From Cytophagaceae bacterium ABcell3 (GTDB taxonomy: Bacteria > Bacteroidota > Bacteroidia > Cytophagales > Cytophagaceae): a stretch of DNA of 64,000 nucleotides. Under the pieces are notes generated by a model that was not told the origin of the DNA, did not search any database, and saw only the letters and a program-made list of their open reading frames with translations. Shown here piece by piece: positions 19,001 through 27,924 of the stretch. The position numbers were made by a program, and so were the translations under genes. Position 1 is the first letter of the stretch. The number at the start of each line of letters is the position of its first letter. The DNA lies in the NCBI GenBank assembly GCA_030913385.1, contig CP133159.1:4319001-4383000 (forward strand), given 5' to 3'.

Positions 19001-19105
19001 GTCGGAATATAAATTTAAGCCCATGACTTTATTAGTTGTGGGCTTATTTTATCCCACCATTAACAATCCCCTCCTTTTGATAAATAACCGATTTTGTCAT
19101 CATCT

Positions 19106-19981
19106 CTATTGCTTACGGAATTCATCAGGAGTGACACCAGTATGCTTTTTGAAAAAACGGCCGAAATAAGACTGGTCCTTAAAGTTAAGTTCGTGTGAGA
19201 TTTGTGTGACTGTTAACTCAGTATATTGTAACAGTTTTTTAGCCTCTATAATAGTCCTTTCATGAATAAGCTGGTTAGAGGTTCTTCCTGTCAGCTCTTT
19301 TACTGTTTCAGTCAAGTGACCCGGGGTTACGGCAAGCATATTCGCATAGTCTCTTACAGAGTAGTTATATTGATAGTTTTCTTCAATAAGCTGCTTAAAC
19401 CTTTTTACCAACAAACGCCCTTTTTTAGCACTTCCAGTCACTGATACACTAGGATACAACCTTTTACAGTGGAGCAAAATCAAGTCCAACAATGCAGCGA
19501 GCGACTCCTCTTTATCTTCTTGATCTTCAATATCAAGTACTCGACAAGCTGACTTAAATAAAGACACAAGCGTTTGGCAATCTGCGGGATCTTCTATGTA
19601 AAGCGGCGGTGTTTCTGCCTGCAAATGATAAAAATAAGGCAGCTCTAACAGCCTGTTTTTGTTATGCTTGTTGAAAAGGTAAAATTCAGAAGTAAACAGA
19701 AATATATACCCTTTAATGTCATCTGACAGTTCTAAGGTGTGGACTTGACCCGGCGACAGGAAAAAAACACTATAAGGGCGAATAACATAGGTTTGAAAAT
19801 CTATAACATGTTTTCCTGAACCTTTAGTCAAAAAAAGCACCTCATAAAACCCATGGTGCCTGTGTGGGTATTCAACTTTAAAATGTCGATTAGCATCAAA
19901 GACCTCTACTTGATATTTGACATTGGCCAATTTGTTATGGCTAAATTCATTGATACTATAAATAGGTATTTTCTTTGACAC
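19106..19981 (-). CDS. AraC-family transcriptional regulator
   Basis: 291 residues. The N-terminal cupin sensor (about 25-140) contains PHRHHGFYEVLFLTKGSGKH. The C-terminal AraC double helix-turn-helix (about 195-291) contains VRDYANMLAVTPGHLTETV and the signature LNFKDQSYFGRFFKKHTGVT. The start is GTG at 19981; no ATG lies before the cupin. It is divergent from a lipoprotein gene at 20137, a possible target. The ligand is unknown. Confidence 0.93.
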   Translation of the reverse strand: MSKKIPIYSINEFSHNKLANVKYQVEVFDANRHFKVEYPHRHHGFYEVLFLTKGSGKHVIDFQTYVIRPYSVFFLSPGQVHTLELSDDIKGYIFLFTSEFYLFNKHNKNRLLELPYFYHLQAETPPLYIEDPADCQTLVSLFKSACRVLDIEDQEDKEESLAALLDLILLHCKRLYPSVSVTGSAKKGRLLVKRFKQLIEENYQYNYSVRDYANMLAVTPGHLTETVKELTGRTSNQLIHERTIIEAKKLLQYTELTVTQISHELNFKDQSYFGRFFKKHTGVTPDEFRKQ

Positions 19982-20086
19982 TAGCTAATCGAACTATTTT
20001 GTTTAAAGTATATTATGCCATTTCCCAAACCCCAAATTAATAAAGTACAAAATAATATAACGACTGTTATATTCACACAAAAACCT

Positions 20087-20116
20087 TTTGTAAAATTCCA
20101 AAATAGTGTATTTTTA
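20087..20116 (+). promoter_or_regulatory. Likely promoter of the 20137 lipoprotein gene
   Basis: TTTG at 20087-20090, 18-base spacer, TATTTTTA at 20109-20116. This is one base off the TAnnTTTG box and about 20 bases before the ATG at 20137. Confidence 0.5.
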
Positions 20117-20136
20117 CAAAAACCTACAATTTTAAA

Positions 20137-20616
20137 ATGAGTTCTTATACCCTTAAAGCGATAGTTTTACTTGGCCTCACAGCATTGTTCACATTTGGGT
20201 CTTGCTCAAAAAAAGATCCGGTACCAGAAGAGGACCAAGAGATTGAAGACAGGCCAAGTACTGGCGGAAGCCCTGAAGTAACGCTTAAAGACCGTTTACA
20301 TGGCAGATGGGAAACTGACAGTATTGAATTCCAACCAACCAATCTTCCTGACACGACCATCAGGAATGTTGAGTATCCGCATCAGGTCATTACCATAGAC
20401 AAACACGAAAAGACTATTATCTTCACCGAAACAGCTCAAACAGATACTGCTTACTTCAAAATTAACCGTGATCAGCTTATCATTGATGAAGGTGAAAGAA
20501 AAGGCATCTACAATATCTTGGAAGTTAGCTCCCGCAGGTTAATCATGTGGTATCAAGCCAGACCGGGCGACGAAGCGACATCAAGCAGACCATATACAAA
20601 ATACTTAAGCAAATAA
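20137..20616 (+). CDS. Small lipocalin-like lipoprotein
   Basis: 159 residues. The N-terminus ends in LFTFGSC, a lipobox, followed by SKKD and an acidic linker. The body starts LKDRLHGRWETDSIEF, and its alternation of strands resembles lipocalin-like or META-type small beta-barrel lipoproteins of Bacteroidota. It would be anchored in the periplasm or outer membrane. It may be regulated by the divergent AraC protein. No enzyme motif. Confidence 0.75.
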   Translation: MSSYTLKAIVLLGLTALFTFGSCSKKDPVPEEDQEIEDRPSTGGSPEVTLKDRLHGRWETDSIEFQPTNLPDTTIRNVEYPHQVITIDKHEKTIIFTETAQTDTAYFKINRDQLIIDEGERKGIYNILEVSSRRLIMWYQARPGDEATSSRPYTKYLSK

Positions 20617-20633
20617 TTAAAAACACTCCTTTT

Positions 20634-20667
20634 AAAAGCCTTTGTTTCCAGCAAAGGCTTTTTTTTA
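20634..20667 (+). terminator. Terminator after the lipocalin-like gene
   Basis: aaaagcctttg and caaaggctttt flank loop tttccag, followed by a T-run. Confidence 0.9.
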
Positions 20668-20763
20668 TACCCCTCTTACCTCAAACAATCTCTACACTAT
20701 CCTGTTAACCCAATTATACATAGCAGGAAATTAATCGGCAAAAGCTAAAACATGGTTAACCAA

Positions 20764-20833
20764 ATGCGAGCGAAGCGTCTGATTTGAAGTTATTTTGCCA
20801 CACAATAGAAAGTTCTAATGCATATTTCAGGTT
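20764..20833 (-). repeat. Dispersed repeat family A, single half
   Basis: Read on the minus strand it begins CCTGAAATATGCATTAGAAC, continues through the tgtggcaaaataacttcaaa segment and ends near cagacgcttcgctcgcat. It closely matches the copy at 49659-49730. It occupies much of the gene-free gap 20668-20979. Confidence 0.85.
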
Positions 20834-20979
20834 TAATAAAGAGTCAGATGGTCAATAAAACTTCGTCTTCTAAATAACATCTATCCAAGGTTACCAAAAG
20901 CCACTTTTATTATAGTCCCATGCCCGTAGCTCACGGATGATTAAACTGAATTGTTAATTTTTACCAAACAAAACAGATT

Positions 20980-23769
20980 ATGAGAAAAACTGTACCAGAA
21001 TTTTTCACATTAAAGTATGTCTTTCTAACGCTACTTATAATTACACCTTATGAAAAACTCAACGCACAAAATGATGAAGAACCGCAGTTCGAAATCACAA
21101 ATATTAGGATTGTAGGCCATGATGACCGGGTATGTCTAGACGAGGACAGAAAATATGAACTTGCATTTGATGTGGAAGGCGAAGTGCCGGAAGACGTACA
21201 ATTCACGGCTTTTCACAGGTCCACATGGATGACCTTTGTCGAAAACAGGTTAGACACCATTCCTTATAACGAAAGAAGTTTTACAGGTCAATTTACAGAT
21301 TCAGGCTTTCCTTCTTCCCCCGTTACAAACCACGGATTTGTTATAGCGGCAATAAATGGCGATGACACCCTACTCACATCCAGTAACTCGTTCGAAGTAG
21401 TCCAAAAGATAGATGTAGAAAATGCTGAAATCATGTCTCCCGAAGAGGATTTTGCAATTTCGCAAGATACTATTCTGGACCTATTCCTTAGTGTAGACAT
21501 AGGAAGTGGGGGCATTGGCCACTCTTTTAAAATAGTTCATGAGGAGTCCGGTGAAGATTTAACGGAGTGGCAAATGATCACTGATCCACCATTCATTAAC
21601 AAATCTATTGAAGTTTCCGAACCAGGCACCTATAGACTGATAGGAAGATCCCTCTGTGAAGATAGTGTGGTAACGGATGATTATTTTACCGTAACCCAAG
21701 AAGATGAGCCAGAATTCGAAATAACGAACATCAGAATTTCAGGTCACGATGAACTGGTATGTTTGGGCGAAGACCTGTCGTACGATCTAGCTTTTGATGC
21801 AGAAGGAGACATTCCGGACGATGTAGAGTTTACGGCAGAATACCAAATATCTTATCTTTCAGTCGCATATTACAATCTTGATACTGTTTCAAGCGAGGAA
21901 CGGAGTATACCCGGAGAATTTCCAGAAGAGTACTTTCCATCCTCTCCAGACGGGAGGCACTTATTCGTGGTGAAAGCCATACAAGATGGCCAGACAATAG
22001 CAGCGGACACCCAGTCTTTTGATATTGTCAGGCATATTGATATAGAAACTGCTGCTTTGGGCATGCCTTCTGAAATTGAAATAACTCAAGATACTACTAT
22101 AGAACTTTACATGGGTACTGACCCTGCGGAAAGAGGCATAGGCCACCTTTTTAAAGTTGTACACGAAGAGTCCGGTGAAGATTTGACCCATTGGGCAGGA
22201 ATCCCAGACCCTCCAGTGATAGTTCAAAATGCTGAAATCTCTGAACCGGGAACCTATAGGCTGGTCATCCAATCTCTCTGTGAAGACAGTGTTGTAACTG
22301 ATGAATATTTCACTGTTATACGGACTGAAGAAAGAGAGGGCCAAATCACTAGCATCAATTTACCAGCTTCTGAAAACGGGGTGCTCTGCCTTGACCGTGA
22401 AGAAGATTATTACTTAGAGTTTGAAACGGAGGGCTCTTTCCCAGAGGGGACTGTTTTTTATGCCATGATGACGGACGCAGACATGATTGCTTCTACAGAA
22501 ATTGGTAGCACTCCTGCCACGGATAACAATAAAATTTTATTGAGCTTTCCAGAAGATATCCCTTATGCGAATCGCGACTATGGTATTTTTATAGAAGCGA
22601 GGGACAATGGTACAATCGAGCAAAGCGATACATTATTTACTGAAATCATTGAAGTTCCGACCAATGCCAACCTTTCAGGCACAGTACTCGGTGGCGAGGA
22701 AACCAGGACAGTAATGGACGAGGTTGTATATATAAATCCAGAAGAAGGTGAATTTGTAGAGGTCACCCCCACAGGACAACAAGTTGAAGGGATACAATAC
22801 AAGCTGGTACATGAAGAAACTAGAAGCAGTATTACCGACTGGGTAACCCACAGACTAGGCGCAGCTACTTTTTCTGAAGCCATCTCTGAAGATGGAACCT
22901 ATAGGTTGTACGGAAGAGGCGTATCAAGTGATGGTGAAATAGTGTGCTTCGACAGTATCAGACTTGATGGGTTCATTACGATCAAACATAGAGAAATAGA
23001 AGAAAAGCCTATAGAGATTGTAGTAAGAGATGAAGATGGAAACAACTTACAGCCAGACGATGATGGAAGGTTTGTTATCTGCCCAGGCGCAAGGGCCACT
23101 TTACGAGTTCCTAATAAAGAAAACGCTACTTACTACTGGTACAAAGACGGGGAACACCTGGAAAGCATCAATGAAAGGGCATTCAGTGTTGGTGTCTTCG
23201 AAAGTGAAAGGTTAGGCAGTGGAGACTACCATGTACGCATTGAGGTTGAGGGGAAAGTTTATGTTTCAGAACCTGTAACTGTGATTTTTGAAGAACCTAA
23301 TGTATATGTCTTGACTGAAGACAACGCGCTAACAGCTTCCGAAGGGATATCATACCAATGGTATAGAAACGGCGAACGACTAGATGGTGAAACCAATAGA
23401 TCTATGACTGCTGAAGCGTCAGGTATGTACAGTGTAAAAATAGAGGTAATGGCAGGCTGCAAAATCATGTCAGACGAACATGAAGTTATCATTACCAGCG
23501 TACATGCGGAAGAAATGAACAGCGGCTTTAAAGTTTACCCTAATCCAGTAAACGCTGAAGCTACATTGGAGGTAAACAGTAGTTATAACGGCCCTGTACA
23601 AATAAAGGTGCTAGACGTTACAGGAGGAGAACATTTATCCTTTGAAGCTGAAAAAACTGGCAACGTGTTCACCTATAATGTTAATCTTTCCGGACTCAAC
23701 AATGGGATTTATTTTGTGCAAGTTCTGGAAAATGAGAATATTTCGGTACTTAAGATCATCAAGAATTAA
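20980..23769 (+). CDS. T9SS-exported repeat protein, three-repeat form
   Basis: 929-residue secreted protein with an N-terminal signal (to about residue 29, ending KLNAQN). It has three repeats of roughly 200 residues: about 35-245 (FEITNIRIVGHDDRVCLDED), 247-447 (FEITNIRISGHDELVCLGED) and 451-670 (a diverged SINLPASENGVLCLD). Each of the first two ends with a YRL..SLCEDSVVTD block. An Ig-like segment (YYWYKDGEHL, SYQWYRNGERL) follows. The last 80 residues are a type A T9SS sorting domain (FKVYPNPVNAEATLEV ... NGIYFVQVLENENISVLKI). Predicted cell-surface or secreted; no enzyme motif. It is paralogous to the gene at 24113. Confidence 0.85.
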   Translation: MRKTVPEFFTLKYVFLTLLIITPYEKLNAQNDEEPQFEITNIRIVGHDDRVCLDEDRKYELAFDVEGEVPEDVQFTAFHRSTWMTFVENRLDTIPYNERSFTGQFTDSGFPSSPVTNHGFVIAAINGDDTLLTSSNSFEVVQKIDVENAEIMSPEEDFAISQDTILDLFLSVDIGSGGIGHSFKIVHEESGEDLTEWQMITDPPFINKSIEVSEPGTYRLIGRSLCEDSVVTDDYFTVTQEDEPEFEITNIRISGHDELVCLGEDLSYDLAFDAEGDIPDDVEFTAEYQISYLSVAYYNLDTVSSEERSIPGEFPEEYFPSSPDGRHLFVVKAIQDGQTIAADTQSFDIVRHIDIETAALGMPSEIEITQDTTIELYMGTDPAERGIGHLFKVVHEESGEDLTHWAGIPDPPVIVQNAEISEPGTYRLVIQSLCEDSVVTDEYFTVIRTEEREGQITSINLPASENGVLCLDREEDYYLEFETEGSFPEGTVFYAMMTDADMIASTEIGSTPATDNNKILLSFPEDIPYANRDYGIFIEARDNGTIEQSDTLFTEIIEVPTNANLSGTVLGGEETRTVMDEVVYINPEEGEFVEVTPTGQQVEGIQYKLVHEETRSSITDWVTHRLGAATFSEAISEDGTYRLYGRGVSSDGEIVCFDSIRLDGFITIKHREIEEKPIEIVVRDEDGNNLQPDDDGRFVICPGARATLRVPNKENATYYWYKDGEHLESINERAFSVGVFESERLGSGDYHVRIEVEGKVYVSEPVTVIFEEPNVYVLTEDNALTASEGISYQWYRNGERLDGETNRSMTAEASGMYSVKIEVMAGCKIMSDEHEVIITSVHAEEMNSGFKVYPNPVNAEATLEVNSSYNGPVQIKVLDVTGGEHLSFEAEKTGNVFTYNVNLSGLNNGIYFVQVLENENISVLKIIKN

Positions 23770-23788
23770 ATACTATCAAATTCTCAAA

Positions 23789-23834
23789 AAAACACGACAA
23801 GCTTGGCATCTTTGGCCAAGCTTGTCGTGTTTTA
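23789..23834. terminator. Bidirectional terminator
   Basis: Long inverted repeat aacacgacaagcttggc / gccaagcttgtcgtgtt with a short loop; A-rich before and T-rich after. It follows the first T9SS gene. The rest of 23835-24112 shows no gene and must contain the promoter of the second. Confidence 0.92.
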
Positions 23835-24112
23835 AGCAATTTAGGCCTCCTACCCCTTCCCCTTTTGTAAAGCTGCAAGTAACCCCCTTCCAGATTACTA
23901 AAAAACTAGCAATTTCCATTACCCACCAATCATAATAGCACCCACAACCAAAAATGAAACATTTTATACTGCACTCGGTTTTCCCAAATACAAACCCTAA
24001 TCGACATGAGATAAAAAACTAACAACCAGCTAACAAAAGTTTTTTGCTTTTGACCGTGAACTCGGAAACTGATACTTTCATTTAACTCACTTTATCACAA
24101 ACTTTATTTGTC

Positions 24113-26251
24113 ATGCAGAAACTTACACGCATATTTTCCGAGATAGAACCTTTAAAGTTCCATCTACTATTGCTTCTATTATTGTTCTCAACGAAAGCTA
24201 CAGCCATAGCAAATGACATAAATAACGAAGAACCGCAGTTCGAAATCACCAACATAAGAATTGTAGGCCATGACGACCGGGTGTGTCTGGACGAGGACAG
24301 AAAATATGAACTCGCATTTGATGTGGAAGGCGAAGTACCGGAAGACGTACAATTCACGGCTTTTCACAGACACTCATGGATGACCTTTGTTGAAAACAGG
24401 TTAGACACCATTCCTTATAACGAAAGAAGCTTTACAGACCAGTTCACAGATTTAGGTTTTCCTTCTTCCCCAACTATAAACCACCTATTTATTGTAGCCG
24501 CAATAAATGGCGGTGATACCCTACTCACATCCAGTCGCTCGTTCGAAGTAGTCCAAAAGGTAGATGTAGAAAATGCCGGGTTTACACATCCAGAAGTAGA
24601 TTTTGAAATTTCCCAAGATACTATATTCGACTTCACCATTGTTGTTGACGGAGGACGTGGAGGTGTTGGACATTTCTTTAAAATTGTGCACGAAGAATCT
24701 GGCGAGGATTTTACCGACTGGCAAATGATCTCAGACCCACCACATATACAACATTTTACCATGGATGTTTCAGAACCGGGAACTTACAGGCTAATTGGCA
24801 GGTCACTATGCGAAGACAGTGTGGTAACTGACGGCTATTTTACTATAACCCGTACCGATGAACCTCCATTGCCAGACCTACAGATCACAAATTTACATAT
24901 ACCTAGCGCCAATGACTTTGCATGCCTTATAGATGGCCCCCTCGAACTTGGTTTTGATGTGGAAGGAGATGTGTCGGGAGATATAACTTTTACGGGAGTT
25001 CATGAAATACAATTTGTCGGCTCTCACGAAACTACCTTGGGGCCGATAGAAAGCCATGAAAGGAGATTCCCATTGGAGTTTCCCTCAACTGCTCCATCTG
25101 CACCATTAGGATACAATATTTTTACAGTAAGGGCCATACATCCAGAAGAAGGAATTATAGCTGAAACAATTGACACGTTAGACATTGTCACTCCTGTAGC
25201 CCCTGAACAAGCAAGTCTTGCGCCTGACGGAATTATTGAGATATCACAAGACACGACTATAGATATAGGGTTTACTTACAATATAGCTGGTCATTTGTAT
25301 AAAATTGTCCATGAAGAAACAGGAGAAGATCTTATTGAATGGAGTTACACTTTAGATGAGCCAATTTGGCATTGGGATTTTCCAATTTCGAAGGCCGGCT
25401 CTTATAGGCTAATTCTCGGTTCTCTTTGCGAGGACAGCATAGTGACTGATGAATACTTTACAATTGTCAGAAAAGACCCTGACCCCAAACCTGTAGACCT
25501 TATTGTCCGAGATGAAGATGGTAATTTCCTACAGCCAGGCGATGATGGAAGGTTTGTGGTATGCCCGGGGAAAAGAGTTACTTTACGCGTACCTAACAAA
25601 GAAAACGCAACCTACTACTGGTATAAAGATGGGAATCACCTGGACAACATCAATGAGAGGGCCTACAGTATCGGAATCTTTGAAAGTGACAGGCTAGGCA
25701 GCGGAGACTACCATGTACGCATTGAGGTTGACGGGAAAGTTTATGTTTCAGAACCTGTAACTGTGATTTTTGAAGAACCTAATGTATATGTCTTGACTGA
25801 AGACAACGTGCTAACAGCTTCCGAAGGGATATCATACCAATGGTATAGAAACGGCGAACGACTAGATGGTGAAACCAATAGATCTATGACTGCTGAAGCG
25901 TCAGGTATGTACAGTGTAAAAATAGAGGTAATGGCAGGCTGTAAAATTATGTCAGACGAACATGAAGTTATCATTACCAGCGTAAATGCTGAAGAAATGG
26001 ACAGCGGCTTTAAAGTTTACCCTAATCCAGTAAACGCTGAAGCTACATTGGAGGTAAACAGTAGTTATAACGGCCCTGTACAAATAAAGGTGCTAGACGT
26101 TACAGGAGGAGAACATTTATCCTTTGAAGCTGAAAAAACTGGCAACGTGTTCACCTATAATGTTAATCTTTCCGGACTCAGCAATGGTATTTATTTTGTG
26201 CAAGTCCTAGAAAAGGAAAATATCTCGGTACTTAAGATCATCAAGAATTAG
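24113..26251 (+). CDS. T9SS-exported repeat protein, two-repeat form
   Basis: 712 residues, paralogous to the preceding gene. The signal peptide (to about residue 33) is unrelated to that of its partner, but the first repeat and the last about 250 residues (Ig-like segment YYWYKDGNHL plus T9SS sorting domain) are nearly identical at the DNA level. The second repeat (LQITNLHIPSANDFACL) is diverged, and a third is missing. Exported and anchored through the T9SS. Function unknown; likely a surface adhesin or binding protein. Confidence 0.85.
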   Translation: MQKLTRIFSEIEPLKFHLLLLLLLFSTKATAIANDINNEEPQFEITNIRIVGHDDRVCLDEDRKYELAFDVEGEVPEDVQFTAFHRHSWMTFVENRLDTIPYNERSFTDQFTDLGFPSSPTINHLFIVAAINGGDTLLTSSRSFEVVQKVDVENAGFTHPEVDFEISQDTIFDFTIVVDGGRGGVGHFFKIVHEESGEDFTDWQMISDPPHIQHFTMDVSEPGTYRLIGRSLCEDSVVTDGYFTITRTDEPPLPDLQITNLHIPSANDFACLIDGPLELGFDVEGDVSGDITFTGVHEIQFVGSHETTLGPIESHERRFPLEFPSTAPSAPLGYNIFTVRAIHPEEGIIAETIDTLDIVTPVAPEQASLAPDGIIEISQDTTIDIGFTYNIAGHLYKIVHEETGEDLIEWSYTLDEPIWHWDFPISKAGSYRLILGSLCEDSIVTDEYFTIVRKDPDPKPVDLIVRDEDGNFLQPGDDGRFVVCPGKRVTLRVPNKENATYYWYKDGNHLDNINERAYSIGIFESDRLGSGDYHVRIEVDGKVYVSEPVTVIFEEPNVYVLTEDNVLTASEGISYQWYRNGERLDGETNRSMTAEASGMYSVKIEVMAGCKIMSDEHEVIITSVNAEEMDSGFKVYPNPVNAEATLEVNSSYNGPVQIKVLDVTGGEHLSFEAEKTGNVFTYNVNLSGLSNGIYFVQVLEKENISVLKIIKN

Positions 26252-26267
26252 TTTTTATATACTTACA

Positions 26268-26303
26268 GAACAAGCTCGGTTTGTAAACTGAGCTTGTTTC
26301 TTT
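26268..26303 (+). terminator. Terminator after the second T9SS gene
   Basis: aacaagctc ... gagcttgtt followed by tctttatg. Confidence 0.75.
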
Positions 26304-26371
26304 ATGCTAAATGCCAATTAGCAACCAGATGATGGCGACTTTACCCCGCCAACAAGGGTGTAATAAAACTC

Positions 26372-26680
26372 TCATGCTGCGAAAAATTTATCATCCTTCC
26401 ATTTCGCTGGGTTGTTTTTAATGTAATTCGAAATACGTTGGAATTCTGTCTCATTTCGGATGATACGATCGTGATACCGGGGTTGCCAGGCATGTTCTAA
26501 ACCCAACCGGTTAGCGTGTTTGGTTACAGCAGACTTATAAGAACGCACAACAGCTGGAATGGTATTCGCTTTCGGGGATATAGCTGCCATTTGTTCGTTT
26601 TTATTTGTGACCGGGTTACTTGAGGCCGTGGTATAGGTAGAGACGTTGCACGAAGCGGTTCTAGGCCTGCCCCTGCCTTA
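26372..26680 (-). pseudogene. C-terminal remnant of a REP-associated (RAYT/IS200-like) transposase
   Basis: The frame ending at 26372 reads MAAISPKANTIPAVVRSYKS ... WQPRYHDRIIRNETEFQRIS ... YIKNNPAKW, characteristic of the C-terminal half of Y1-type RAYT transposases. In the same frame it extends upstream (VTNKNEQ) to a stop near 26680. The N-terminal half with the HUH metal motif and most of the catalytic domain is absent, so this is a decayed fragment. RAYTs mobilise short palindromic repeats, and such repeats exist in this window. Confidence 0.8.
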
Positions 26681-26734
26681 CCTGTATTTTTTTCAAACAT
26701 GCTGTACCGCATCTGGTAATATAATAATAGGTTG

Positions 26735-26887
26735 ATGCACAAAAGAGAAATGTGGGGAGCTGAAGTTGTAGGAGATAGTATCTTTTTGAAACTACATATT
26801 GCCAGTGAGGGTGATAATGCTGGTGATGAAACGAAAGGAGAATACGAAGATGGGCAGCATGACGGTGAAGATGCAATATTGTATTAA
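26735..26887 (+). CDS. Possible 50-residue acidic ORF
   Basis: ATG at 26735 to TAA at 26887 encodes 50 residues, with MWGAEVVGDSIFLKLHIA then an acidic Gly/Asp/Glu tail. It is followed within 15 bases by a good terminator, the main reason to report it. It could equally be the 3' remnant of a larger gene cut by the RAYT. No recognised family. Confidence 0.3.
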   Translation: MHKREMWGAEVVGDSIFLKLHIASEGDNAGDETKGEYEDGQHDGEDAILY

Positions 26888-26900
26888 TCATTAACCGAAT

Positions 26901-26930
26901 AAAGCCACTTCTAACCGGAGTGGCTTTTCA
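26901..26930 (+). terminator. Terminator after the 50-residue ORF
   Basis: aaagccact / agtggcttt with a ten-base loop, then tcattt. Confidence 0.75.
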
Positions 26931-26960
26931 TTTGCTCAAAAACAAGATCCGAAAATTTCC

Positions 26961-26991
26961 TTTGCAAACTTAGGCCAAAGTAGTATCTTTA
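26961..26991 (+). promoter_or_regulatory. Promoter of the 32-residue membrane protein
   Basis: TTTG at 26961-26964, a 19-base spacer, TATCTTTA at 26984-26991 (seven of eight in TAnnTTTG terms). The predicted start near 26998 is about 17 bases before the ATG. Confidence 0.6.
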
Positions 26992-27014
26992 TAAAAGAAT
27001 AATCCTTCACCATT

Positions 27015-27113
27015 ATGGCTTTCGAAAACGTAACTATTGGCTCAATAATTATTTTACTTATAGGAGTATTAGCGCTTTCTCTTTTTCTTCGCTGGATGTA
27101 TAAACAGAAATAA
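27015..27113 (+). CDS. 32-residue single-span membrane microprotein
   Basis: ATG at 27015 to TAA at 27113. The sequence MAFENVTIGSIIILLIGVLA then LSLFLRWMYKQK has one hydrophobic span of about 20 residues with a basic C-terminus, suggesting an N-out/C-in helix. It has a Bacteroidota-type promoter just upstream and lies 160 bp before the 27274 cluster. Too short for most gene finders. Expression is unproven. Confidence 0.55.
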   Translation: MAFENVTIGSIIILLIGVLALSLFLRWMYKQK

Positions 27114-27167
27114 AAACAAGCAGCAAACATCATATTCCCCCTCTCCCCTACACGCTATAAGTTTCAT

Positions 27168-27200
27168 TTTGCTTTAATGAACATGCGCCTATTATTTTTG
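27168..27200 (+). promoter_or_regulatory. Promoter of the 27274-29662 cluster
   Basis: TTTG at 27168-27171, a 21-base spacer, TATTTTTG at 27193-27200: an exact match to the Bacteroidota consensus. The leader to the ATG at 27274 is about 67 bases. Confidence 0.7.
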
Positions 27201-27273
27201 TTTTCCTTATAAGGGACTAAAAGTCTAATAAACAGTCCCCCGTTTAATGGTGCAATGCTAAACTTGAAAGGCT

Positions 27274-27855
27274 ATGTGGGGCAAGAACAACAAAAAGGAC
27301 AAAGACGAGGAGAAGCAAAAAAAGAACTCATCAGGAACAATACAAACTTCTGATAACAAACCAACCGAGCCAGATGTTATACTTGACATCCCGGAGGTAA
27401 AAGTTGACGAAATAAAAGTCAAAGTACGCAATCTGGATGCTCATGTATCAGTCAATGCCAAAATTGCTGATTTCGTAAAAGTTAATGTCGGTGCTAATGT
27501 ACACATTGGCAAAGTAGACATCGAAATCGAAGGGGTAAGGGCTGAAGCATACCTGAAGGCAAGATTGGAAAGGGTCAAAACAATTCTTAACAGAACGATT
27601 CAGACACTAGACCATAACCCTGAAATCCTGAAGTCACTACTTAAACCAGTGGCAGAGGGTGCAGGAAAAGCCACTGGTGAAGTTGGCAAAGGAGCAGGAA
27701 GCGCAGTTGGAAGCATCGGCCAAGGTGCTAAAGACACTCTTCAAGGTGTGGGACAAGGAGCTAAGGGCATAGTGACTAAAGCCGGAGACGCCATTAGCAA
27801 CATTAAATTAGGTGTCGGCATAAAGAAGATGCTTAAAAATGTAAACGTCTTCTAA
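27274..27855 (+). CDS. Cluster paralog 1: PDV-core protein with 11-residue repeats
   Basis: 193 residues, no signal peptide. Residues 1-31 are highly charged. Core 32-123 starts EPDVILDIPEVKVDEIKVKV, has alternating short hydrophobic strands (VSVNAKIADFVKVNVGANVH) and then a helical stretch EAYLKARLERVKTIL with TLDHNPEILK. From residue 127 come four exact 11-residue units (AEGAGKATGEV, GKGAGSAVGSI, GQGAKDTLQGV, GQGAKGIVTKA), like amphipathic helix repeats of LEA proteins or synuclein. Two further paralogs follow. I do not recognise a named family. Probably cytoplasmic or membrane-surface. Confidence 0.85.
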   Translation: MWGKNNKKDKDEEKQKKNSSGTIQTSDNKPTEPDVILDIPEVKVDEIKVKVRNLDAHVSVNAKIADFVKVNVGANVHIGKVDIEIEGVRAEAYLKARLERVKTILNRTIQTLDHNPEILKSLLKPVAEGAGKATGEVGKGAGSAVGSIGQGAKDTLQGVGQGAKGIVTKAGDAISNIKLGVGIKKMLKNVNVF

Positions 27856-27924
27856 AACACTAAGCCGTCACTATATTAAAAGCAGAAGTATGTCTGCAAA
27901 CATAACAACATAAATACTAGAGGG

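Noticed and set aside
26524-26891. Minus-strand frames of about 72-76 codons
   Set aside because: They run opposite to the mini-ORF or out of frame with the RAYT remnant; only the RAYT frame has recognisable protein sequence.
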